A stretch of 11,822 nt of DNA, taken from positions 1 to 11,822 of the forward strand of contig JABEUO010000105.1 in assembly GCA_013044415.1 (NCBI GenBank), given 5' to 3'. Both the position numbers and the translations under genes were made by a program. The notes beneath the pieces were generated by a model that saw only the letters and a list, made by a program, of their open reading frames with translations, did no database searches and was not told the DNA's origin. Positions 5,370-11,822 of the stretch are shown here, piece by piece. How positions within the stretch are numbered: position 1 is the stretch's first letter; each line of letters begins with the position of its first letter. The DNA comes from Acidimicrobiaceae bacterium. Its GTDB lineage: Bacteria > Actinomycetota > Acidimicrobiia > Acidimicrobiales > Acidimicrobiaceae.

Positions 5370-8300
5370 ATGCCCAAATTGGCACCAGGCCGTTTCGGAC
5401 TTTATGACCCACAGAATGAGCACGACGCCTGTGGGGTGGCTTTCATAGTCGACGTCGAGGGGCGTAAGAAGCATTCGATCGTTCAGATGGGCATAACGGC
5501 GCTTTTGAATCTTGAGCATCGAGGTGCTTCTGGCGCAGAGCCCAATACCGGCGATGGGGCGGGGATCTTAATTCAAAACCCAGACGCTTTCTGGCGTAAG
5601 AGGGTCGAATTCGAGTTGCCGGAGGAGTTCCATTACGTTACGGGGATAGCCTTCATCGATCCAGGGGCAGACAAGGGAGTGTTGGAGGCCTTTGGCGAGA
5701 TCGTGGCGGAGGAGGGGGCAAGGATCCTCGGTTGGCGGGAAGTACCCACCGATAACTCCTCCCTAGGAGCGACGGCAAGGGCCGTCGAGCCCAGGATGCT
5801 CCAAGTCTTTATCTCTGCAACCGGTGGCGAGAGCCACATGGCCCTTGAGCGCTTGGCCTTCGTCATTAGGAAGAGGTCGGAAAGGCAGCAAAATGGGATC
5901 TACTTCCCGTCGCTGTCCGGTCGGACCTTCGTTTTCAAGGGAATGCTTACTACCCCCCAGGTGACTGAGTACTTCGCCGACCTCTCTGAACCCGACCTAT
6001 CCAGTGCTATTGCGCTAGTCCACTCGAGGTTCTCTACTAATACCTTCCCCTCCTGGAGCCTCGCACACCCATATCGGCTCATAGCTCACAATGGTGAGAT
6101 CAATACCCTGAGAGGTAATCGGAACTGGATGACCGCCAGGCAGTCGTTGTTGGAAAGCGAATTAATCCCGGGCGACCTAAGTAGGATTTTTCCAATCTGC
6201 ACCCCTGGAGCCTCGGATTCGGCATCATTCGACGAGGTTCTTGAGCTGCTACATATGGCGGGAAGGAGCCTTCCACACGCCGTATTGATGATGATCCCTG
6301 AGGCGTGGGAGAATCACAAGTTCATGGATCCTGAACGGAAGGCCTTCTACCAGTTTCACTCCTCACTGATGGAACCTTGGGACGGCCCGGCTTCGATTAC
6401 ATTCACCGACGGGAGCGTCGTTGGGGCGGTTCTCGACAGAAATGGCCTTCGGCCATCGCGATACTGGGTGACCGAGGACGGACTCGTAATCTTGGCTTCC
6501 GAAGTCGGAGTGATCGACGTAGACCAGTCTCGTATTACGAAAAAGGGCAGACTCCAACCGGGCAAGATGTTTCTTATCGATACTTCGTTGGGCCGGATAG
6601 TCTCAGACGACGAGATTAAAGCTCAACTCGCCTCGCAGCACCCTTACGCATTTTGGATCAAAGAGAACCTTATCTCCCTCGATGACCTTCCCCCGAGGCA
6701 CATGCTGGTTCCCCAGCACTCCTCGGTCGTCGTAGCCCAAAGGGAGTTCGGATACACCTCTGAAGAGCTCCGACTTATTTTGGCCCCCATGGCGCGCACC
6801 GGCATCGAGCCGATTGGCTCGATGGGGTCCGACACACCTATTGCGGTTTTATCCAAGCGTCCGAGGCTCCTCTTTGACTACTTCACTCAACTCTTCGCCC
6901 AGGTAACAAATCCCCCCCTCGACGCCATCAGGGAGGAATTAGTTACTTCAATGGGTGCTACCATCGGACCCGAAGGAAACCTGTTATCCCCGACTGCAAA
7001 GTCGGTTCGACAGATCCACCTTCCGCACCCCATTATTGATAACGACGAACTCGCCAAGTTGATCTACATCCACGAAGATGGTGGTGTTGACGGTTATAAG
7101 GCGAAGGTAATCGACTCCCTGTTTGACTCGAGTGCGACTGGATTGGGACTAAAGCTCGCCTTGGACTCGATCAGAGAGCAAGCTTCCTCGGCTATTCGGG
7201 AGGGAGCGAATATTATCGTCCTGTCGGATCGGCACTTCACCGAGAGCCTCGCACCAATACCGTCACTACTTGCGCTTTCGGCGATCCACCATCATCTAGT
7301 GCGAGAGGAGACTCGTACTCAAGTTGGTCTGGTGGTCGAAACCGCCGAGGCGAGGGAAGTCCACCATATGGCTCTTTTGCTCGGCTACGGTGCCGCCGCC
7401 ATTAATCCCTACCTCGCTTTCGACACGATTGTGGACATGATTCGCGAAGGAATCTTGACCGATATAGAACCGCGCAAGGCGGTGAGAAATTATGTGAAGT
7501 CGGCTACCAAAGGCGTTCTCAAGGTTATGTCGAAGATGGGGATATCGACGGTTGCCTCCTATACCGGCGCCCAGGTTTTCGAGGCGATAGGTCTCGACGG
7601 TGCCCTCATCGATGAGTACTTTTACGGCACTCAGAGCCGCATAGGCGGGATAGGCCTGGATACTATCGCAGACGAGGTTTCCCAGCGCCATCACCTCGCT
7701 CACCTAATGAGGCCAAGCGAGCAGGCGTATCGGGGCTTAGACGTCGGGGGTGAATATCAGTGGCGACGGGAGGGTGAATATCACCTCTTTAATCCCGAGA
7801 CTGTCTTCAAGCTCCAGCATTCGACCCGGTCAAAGCGGATGGATCTCTTCCGTGAATACTCAAAAGCGGTAGATGATCAGTCGAGGAACCTAGCGACCAT
7901 AAGGGGTCTGTTTGGGTTCAATTTTGGCCTCAGACCCGCCATCGACGTATCAGAAGTCGAACCGATTTCCGAAATCGTCAAGCACTTTTCCACCGGGGCG
8001 ATGTCCTACGGTTCTATATCTAAAGAGGCCCACGAGACGCTGGCGATAGCGATGAATCGGCTCGGCGGTAAGTCCAATACCGGAGAGGGTGGGGAGGACG
8101 CCGATCGATTTGTGCGAGATGCAAATGGTGACCTTCGCCGATCGGCGATAAAGCAGGTCGCTTCTGGTCGATTCGGAGTGACGGCGGAGTACCTGACAAA
8201 CGCCGATGATCTGCAGATCAAGATGGCCCAAGGGGCAAAACCGGGCGAAGGTGGCCAGCTCCCTGGCGAGAAGGTCTATCCGTGGATAGCGAAAACGAGG

Positions 8301-9872
8301 CACTCGACGGCGGGTGTCGGGCTTATCTCCCCTCCGCCTCACCACGATATCTATTCGATCGAGGACTTAGCACAATTAATCCACGACTTGAAGTCGGCAA
8401 ACCCCTCGGCTCGTGTGCACGTAAAGCTTGTGTCGGAGGTCGGGGTAGGGACGGTAGCCGCTGGGGTATCCAAAGCCCACGCTGACGTAGTGCTGATCTC
8501 CGGTGGGGACGGTGGAACCGGAGCCTCCCCACTGACATCCCTCAAACATGCCGGAGCACCCTGGGAGTTGGGACTAGCCGAGACACAGCAGACCCTTTTG
8601 GCGAACGGATTGAGGGATCGGATCGTCGTGCAGGTGGATGGTCAATTGAAGACCGGAAGGGACGTGGTCATCGCTGCACTTCTGGGCGCCGAAGAGTTCG
8701 GATTTGCGACCGCTCCCCTGGTGGTTTCCGGATGCGTGATGATGAGGGTATGTCACTTGGATACCTGCCCAGTCGGTATAGCAACGCAGAACCCAGAGCT
8801 TCGAAAGCGCTTTTCGGGTAAGCCAGAGTACGTGGTTACCTTCTTTGAATACATCGCGCAGGAGGTGAGGGAGCTTCTGGCCGCCCTCGGTTTTCGGTCG
8901 ATCGAGGAGGCGGTCGGGCAGGTCGAGTCGCTAAATGTCGCCGAAGCAATCGGGCACTATAAAGCGCAAGGGTTGGACCTTTCGCCGATCTTCGAATTAG
9001 CCGATATCGCCAGTGATGCCCCAAGGCGGAGGATGACTTCTCAGGACCACGGCCTCGAGTCGTCGATAGATAATCAATTGATTGACCTTTCAGAGAGATC
9101 CTTGAATGAAAAGGAGCCGACCCGTATCGAGCTTCCGATCTCAAATGTTGATCGTAGCGTTGGCGCAACTTTGGGCCATGAGTTGACCAAGAGATTCGGA
9201 GCCGTCGGCTTAGCCGAGGACACCATTTCGGTGAAGTTTACCGGATCAGCAGGTCAGAGCTTCGGTGCGTTCGTTCCAAGGGGGATAACCCTTGAACTCG
9301 TTGGAGATTCAAACGACTACTTTGGCAAGGGCCTTTCTGGAGGGAAGCTTATCGTGCGACCACCCGAAGTGGCCAACTTTATCGCCCAAGAGAACGTGAT
9401 AGCCGGCAATGTGGCGCTCTATGGCGCAACCTCGGGAGAAGCCTACATTCGAGGAGTGGTCGGAGAACGATTCTGCGTCAGGAACTCGGGGGCGCAAGCT
9501 GTCGTAGAGGGGATAGGCGATCACGGCTGTGAATATATGACCGGCGGTAGGGTAGTCGTACTAGGCCCAACTGGCAGGAACTTCGGAGCCGGGATGTCAG
9601 GTGGGGAAGCTTACGTGTACGACCCAGAGTCGAGTTTTGCCAAGATGGTCAATGTCGAAATGGTCGACCTCGACCCCCTCGAGGAGGAAGACCTCAGCTG
9701 GCTGAAGGATAAGTTGCAGAGCCATCTCCGTTACACGGGGTCTGAAGTTGCAGAGGCGATTCTGAAGGATTTTGCCAAAGAGTCCAGACATTTTGTCAAG
9801 GTGTTTCCGAGGGATTATAAGGCCGCTCTGCTAGCGCAGGCTGCCAAGAGGTCACAAGGAAGCGACCTGTGA
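5370..9872 (+). CDS. gltB: Glutamate synthase large (alpha) subunit
   Basis: This 1500-residue protein carries the two half-reactions of GOGAT: hydrolysis of glutamine to ammonia and reductive amination of 2-oxoglutarate to glutamate, in the cytosol. Residues 1-20 form a propeptide expected to be removed to expose C21 (HDACGVAF), the amidotransferase nucleophile. R220 (HSRFSTNTFPSW) and HNGEIN (240-245) complete that site. A central linker domain follows to about 800. The FMN synthase domain has MSYGSISKEAH from 878, GEGGED at 905-910, K957 (KPGEGGQLPG) and GGDGGTG at 1045-1051. C1122, C1128 and C1133 in CVMMRVCHLDTC hold the 3Fe-4S cluster. The C-terminal GXGXG beta-helix spans about 1250-1440. 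Length equals the usual 1500 residues. The frame is open upstream to 5115 and overlaps the preceding gene, but that part is non-coding. gltD follows after 96 bp. Confidence 0.97.
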   Translation: MPKLAPGRFGLYDPQNEHDACGVAFIVDVEGRKKHSIVQMGITALLNLEHRGASGAEPNTGDGAGILIQNPDAFWRKRVEFELPEEFHYVTGIAFIDPGADKGVLEAFGEIVAEEGARILGWREVPTDNSSLGATARAVEPRMLQVFISATGGESHMALERLAFVIRKRSERQQNGIYFPSLSGRTFVFKGMLTTPQVTEYFADLSEPDLSSAIALVHSRFSTNTFPSWSLAHPYRLIAHNGEINTLRGNRNWMTARQSLLESELIPGDLSRIFPICTPGASDSASFDEVLELLHMAGRSLPHAVLMMIPEAWENHKFMDPERKAFYQFHSSLMEPWDGPASITFTDGSVVGAVLDRNGLRPSRYWVTEDGLVILASEVGVIDVDQSRITKKGRLQPGKMFLIDTSLGRIVSDDEIKAQLASQHPYAFWIKENLISLDDLPPRHMLVPQHSSVVVAQREFGYTSEELRLILAPMARTGIEPIGSMGSDTPIAVLSKRPRLLFDYFTQLFAQVTNPPLDAIREELVTSMGATIGPEGNLLSPTAKSVRQIHLPHPIIDNDELAKLIYIHEDGGVDGYKAKVIDSLFDSSATGLGLKLALDSIREQASSAIREGANIIVLSDRHFTESLAPIPSLLALSAIHHHLVREETRTQVGLVVETAEAREVHHMALLLGYGAAAINPYLAFDTIVDMIREGILTDIEPRKAVRNYVKSATKGVLKVMSKMGISTVASYTGAQVFEAIGLDGALIDEYFYGTQSRIGGIGLDTIADEVSQRHHLAHLMRPSEQAYRGLDVGGEYQWRREGEYHLFNPETVFKLQHSTRSKRMDLFREYSKAVDDQSRNLATIRGLFGFNFGLRPAIDVSEVEPISEIVKHFSTGAMSYGSISKEAHETLAIAMNRLGGKSNTGEGGEDADRFVRDANGDLRRSAIKQVASGRFGVTAEYLTNADDLQIKMAQGAKPGEGGQLPGEKVYPWIAKTRHSTAGVGLISPPPHHDIYSIEDLAQLIHDLKSANPSARVHVKLVSEVGVGTVAAGVSKAHADVVLISGGDGGTGASPLTSLKHAGAPWELGLAETQQTLLANGLRDRIVVQVDGQLKTGRDVVIAALLGAEEFGFATAPLVVSGCVMMRVCHLDTCPVGIATQNPELRKRFSGKPEYVVTFFEYIAQEVRELLAALGFRSIEEAVGQVESLNVAEAIGHYKAQGLDLSPIFELADIASDAPRRRMTSQDHGLESSIDNQLIDLSERSLNEKEPTRIELPISNVDRSVGATLGHELTKRFGAVGLAEDTISVKFTGSAGQSFGAFVPRGITLELVGDSNDYFGKGLSGGKLIVRPPEVANFIAQENVIAGNVALYGATSGEAYIRGVVGERFCVRNSGAQAVVEGIGDHGCEYMTGGRVVVLGPTGRNFGAGMSGGEAYVYDPESSFAKMVNVEMVDLDPLEEEDLSWLKDKLQSHLRYTGSEVAEAILKDFAKESRHFVKVFPRDYKAALLAQAAKRSQGSDL

Positions 9873-9884
9873 GGAATTACCACT

Positions 9885-9903
9885 CCACCAGCAGCGTTGG
9901 TGG
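9885..9903 (+). repeat. Hairpin between gltB and gltD
   Basis: CCACCA (9885-9890) and TGGTGG (9898-9903) form a GC-rich six-bp stem with a seven-base loop, 12 bp after the gltB stop. No T-run follows, so it is more likely a partial attenuator or mRNA-stability element than a full terminator. The rest of the 96-bp gap shows no convincing promoter, so gltD is probably co-transcribed with gltB. Confidence 0.4.
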
Positions 9904-9956
9904 TCCGACCGTAAATGAAGCCGGAGTCGCAGAAGTCTCCACTGTAGGTACTTTTG

Positions 9957-9962
9957 AAAGGA
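9957..9962 (+). promoter_or_regulatory. Ribosome binding site of gltD
   Basis: AAAGGA at 9957-9962 lies six bases before GTG 9969. An ATG at 9962 in another frame touches this site but opens only a six-codon frame. Confidence 0.6.
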
Positions 9963-9968
9963 TGATCG

Positions 9969-11435
9969 GTGGCAGATCCTAAGGGATTTTTGAAGTACCC
10001 GCGCCAAGGAGCCAAACGGAGGCCCGTCGAGCTAAGGGTTAGAGATTGGAAGGAGGTCTACGAGCCGATAGCGAAGGCCGACGTAGCCCTCCAGGCGGCT
10101 AGGTGCATGGATTGTGGGATTCCCTTCTGCCATAATGGCTGCCCGCTAGGGAATGTCATACCAGAATGGAACGATCTCGTCTATCGGGACATGTGGCGCG
10201 AAGCTTCGGCGAAACTGCATTCCACGAATAACTTCCCAGAGTTCACCGGGAGGTTGTGCCCAGCGCCGTGTGAGGCCGCTTGCGTGCTTGGAATCGGAGA
10301 CAACCCGGTGTCGATCGAGCTTGTCGAGAAGGAGATAGCCGAGAGGGCCTGGTCCATGAATTGGCTGGAGCCGATAGTTGCCGAAGTGAGTACCTCACGG
10401 CGTGTAGCCGTAGTTGGCTCTGGTCCGGCCGGGCTGGCGGCGGCCCAGCAGCTGACGAGGGCTGGACATAGGGTAGTGGTATTCGAGAGGGCCGACAAGG
10501 CTGGCGGACTTTTGCGTTATGGGATACCCGAATTCAAAATGCAGAAGGAAGTTCTAGACCGACGGATAGACCAAATGATCAAAGAAGGCACCGAGTTCCG
10601 TTGTTCGACCACCGTTGGTGAGGAGATATCTGCCGAGTATCTCAGGGAAAACTTTGATGCGGTCGTCCTTACCGTCGGATCGACCGTGACGAGGGATCTA
10701 GCAATCCAAGGCAGGGAGGCAACAGGGGTTTATCAGGCGATGCAGTACCTTCCCCTTGCCAATCGGCTGGCCCTTTCTGAGATCGACAGGTCTCCTATTG
10801 ATGCAAAGGGCAAGCATGTGGTGATCATTGGCGGCGGAGACACCGGGGCGGACTGCCTTGGGACCGCTCATCGCCAGGGGGCAGCGTCGGTGGTGCAGTT
10901 CGAGATTCTAGACCAACCTCCAACCTCCCGTCCTGCGAATACTCCGTGGCCGACTTGGCCGATGGTTTTGCGAACTTCGTCAGCCCATGAGGAGGGCGGG
11001 GAGAGAAGATTTTCGGTCAATACCGAGAGATTTGAAGCCGATTCGCAGGGACGGCTTGTGGGGCTGGTGACCCATCGGGTAGAGCAGCAGGTAAGCGAAG
11101 CGGGAGTACGTTTTTCGAAGGTTGAAGGTTCCGAGGCAACTGTTCCGTGCGAGCTCGTCCTATTGGCCCTTGGTTTTGTTGGACCGGAGCGGGGTCGATT
11201 CCTCGAGGAGCTGGGCGTCGAGTTTGACCAGCGAGGAAATATCATGACCGACGCGAACTGGATGACTAAGGCCGAAGGTGTCTTTGCCGCTGGAGACGCA
11301 AGAAGAGGCCAGTCGCTCATCGTATGGGCGATTGCCGAGGGGCGATCCGTTGCCTCTGCAGTGGATCGTTTCCTGATGGGAAAGACCGACCTTCCATCCC
11401 CGCTAAACACCGACTCGAGGGCCCTCACGGCCTAA
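9969..11435 (+). CDS. gltD: Glutamate synthase small (beta) subunit
   Basis: This 488-residue flavoprotein takes electrons from NAD(P)H through FAD and passes them through iron-sulfur clusters to the FMN of GltB. The N-terminal cluster domain has C46, C49, C54 and C58 (CMDCGIPFCHNGC) and C97, C101 and C105 (CPAPCEAAC). The FAD-binding dinucleotide fold is VAVVGSGPAGLAAA at 146-159. The NAD(P)H fold is VVIIGGGDTGADCLG at 284-298. The closing FAD motif GVFAAGDARRGQS is at 437-449. Length is typical of GltD (470-490). The start is GTG at 9969 with AAAGGA upstream, giving MADPKGFLKYPRQ. Homologous subunits occur in other oxidoreductases, but adjacency to gltB fixes the assignment. No truncation or missing cluster ligand is seen. 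Confidence 0.96.
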   Translation: MADPKGFLKYPRQGAKRRPVELRVRDWKEVYEPIAKADVALQAARCMDCGIPFCHNGCPLGNVIPEWNDLVYRDMWREASAKLHSTNNFPEFTGRLCPAPCEAACVLGIGDNPVSIELVEKEIAERAWSMNWLEPIVAEVSTSRRVAVVGSGPAGLAAAQQLTRAGHRVVVFERADKAGGLLRYGIPEFKMQKEVLDRRIDQMIKEGTEFRCSTTVGEEISAEYLRENFDAVVLTVGSTVTRDLAIQGREATGVYQAMQYLPLANRLALSEIDRSPIDAKGKHVVIIGGGDTGADCLGTAHRQGAASVVQFEILDQPPTSRPANTPWPTWPMVLRTSSAHEEGGERRFSVNTERFEADSQGRLVGLVTHRVEQQVSEAGVRFSKVEGSEATVPCELVLLALGFVGPERGRFLEELGVEFDQRGNIMTDANWMTKAEGVFAAGDARRGQSLIVWAIAEGRSVASAVDRFLMGKTDLPSPLNTDSRALTA

Positions 11436-11510
11436 GGGACTCCACGGGCCTAACCCGAGATACGGTCCAACGACGGATAATGGACGAGGTGGAAAGTGGA
11501 CCGACCCGAA

Positions 11511-11572
11511 CCGGGGGGTTTGCGCCCTTTTTTGGGTATTCCCCCTGGTGTTGTCCTGAGGGGCCCCACAGG
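11511..11572 (+). terminator. GC-rich structured region, likely gltBD terminator
   Basis: CCGGGGGG (11511-11518) pairs with CCCCCTGG (11541-11548) through eight pairs including one G-U; the loop contains CCC-TTTTTT-GGG. Immediately after, 11555-11572 is an 18-base palindrome (CCTG-A-GGGGCCCC-A-CAGG) broken only by one A/A pair. The two structures could also pair with each other. They begin 75 bp after the gltD stop and probably end the operon transcript, although no clean T-tract follows the stems. Confidence 0.5.
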
Positions 11573-11723
11573 TGTCCGTTCCGTCTATCACCAACTGGCA
11601 AAGAGAACCAAGGGTCATCTCTTCGTCTCGGTTCTCGCCTACTATCTTTTATCCGCTATCGAAGCGACCATGGAGAGAAACGGTAATCACAGCCTCTTCT
11701 CCATCAAAGAGACCCTTAGCCCA
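11568..11723 (+). pseudogene. Transposase C-terminal remnant (IS1634/IS4 type)
   Basis: Translation here gives TGVRSVYHQLAKRTKGHLFV, then SVLAYYLLSAIEATMERNG and SLFSIKETLS. The pattern VYHQ, R, GHLF, LAYYLL, I is that of the C-terminus of IS1634-family DDE transposases as I know them. The preceding catalytic core is absent: upstream is the GC-rich palindrome and no transposase-like sequence. After ETLS the similarity fades in this frame, which runs on to a stop at 11799-11801. This is a dead fragment of about 52 residues, left by deletion of the rest. It has no ribosome site of its own. Identification is by eye; the rest of the element could lie beyond the window only if rearranged. Confidence 0.6.
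11603..11636. repeat. Inverted repeat inside the transposase remnant
   Basis: GAGAACC (11603-11609) and GGTTCTC (11630-11636) form a perfect seven-bp stem with a 20-base loop. It lies within the former coding sequence and may simply be a coincidence of codons. Confidence 0.3.
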
Positions 11724-11747
11724 TCTTTCGCAGTCCAACCCGAAATA

Positions 11748-11784
11748 TGGCCAATTAATGCGGATTTTGGGGCTATTTTGGCCA
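11748..11784. repeat. Inverted repeat near the window end
   Basis: TGGCCAA (11748-11754) and TTGGCCA (11778-11784) form a perfect seven-bp inverted repeat with a 23-base centre, in AT-richer DNA after the transposase remnant. The rest of 11724-11822 shows no gene I can support. Confidence 0.3.
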
Positions 11785-11822
11785 GTTTCAACAGTCGTTG
11801 AATCACATAGTTGCTGGTAGAT

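Noticed and set aside
7296..9168. Long antisense frames inside gltB (7296-7703, 7950-8345, 8836-9168)
   Set aside because: Each lies opposite conserved GltB domains and lacks recognisable motifs or initiation signals.
10868..11428. 186-residue minus-strand open frame within gltD
   Set aside because: It is serine- and proline-rich antisense sequence fully inside a strongly supported gene, a typical shadow of GC-biased third positions.
1..11822. CRISPR array, tRNA, rRNA, phage or defence system
   Set aside because: No regularly spaced direct repeats, tRNA-like cloverleaf sequences, rRNA segments or defence-protein motifs were seen on either strand.

Overview
The window (about 53-55% G+C by eye) looks like chromosomal DNA from an actinobacterium. 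A membrane-anchored MarP-type protease with its paired cysteines, Shine-Dalgarno motifs of the AGGAGG type, and GTG/TTG starts all fit. The moderate G+C and the protein sequences suggest an acidophilic Acidimicrobiia relative (Acidimicrobium/Ferrimicrobium/Acidithrix type). That placement is inference from sequence impression, not from a search.

Layout, left to right. Bases 15-1199 (+) encode a complete acetyl-CoA acetyltransferase (thiolase). A 337-bp convergent gap (1200-1536) follows; it holds three strong hairpins and no gene I can support. Bases 2751-1537 (-) encode a MarP-like serine protease: four membrane helices, then a trypsin-like periplasmic domain. It has its own near-leaderless promoter. 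Bases 4583-2814 (-) encode a cytosolic GGDEF-EAL protein in which both catalytic domains are degenerate. A 193-bp divergent spacer with short AT-rich repeats separates it from a small four-helix membrane protein of CopD/HemJ-like appearance (4777-5181, +, TTG start). A leader with palindromes precedes gltB (5370-9872, +) and gltD (9969-11435, +), the two subunits of glutamate synthase. The last 387 bp carry a GC-rich terminator-like structure abutting a decayed C-terminal fragment of an IS1634/IS4-type transposase.

How the genes fit together. gltBD is a classical two-gene operon for the GOGAT half of ammonium assimilation; the GltD subunit implies NAD(P)H as electron source. The marP-like gene and the degenerate GGDEF-EAL gene lie on the same strand 62 bp apart. 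The promoter in between and the divergent start upstream suggest at least partly separate transcription. The thiolase belongs to acyl-CoA metabolism and has no visible functional link to its neighbours.

I looked for an unusual system (defence, CRISPR, toxin-antitoxin, biosynthetic cluster, phage) and found none. Most of the window is ordinary housekeeping DNA. The points most worth a second look are the doubly degenerate GGDEF-EAL protein, the almost leaderless marP promoter, the structured gltB leader, and the transposase relic behind gltD.
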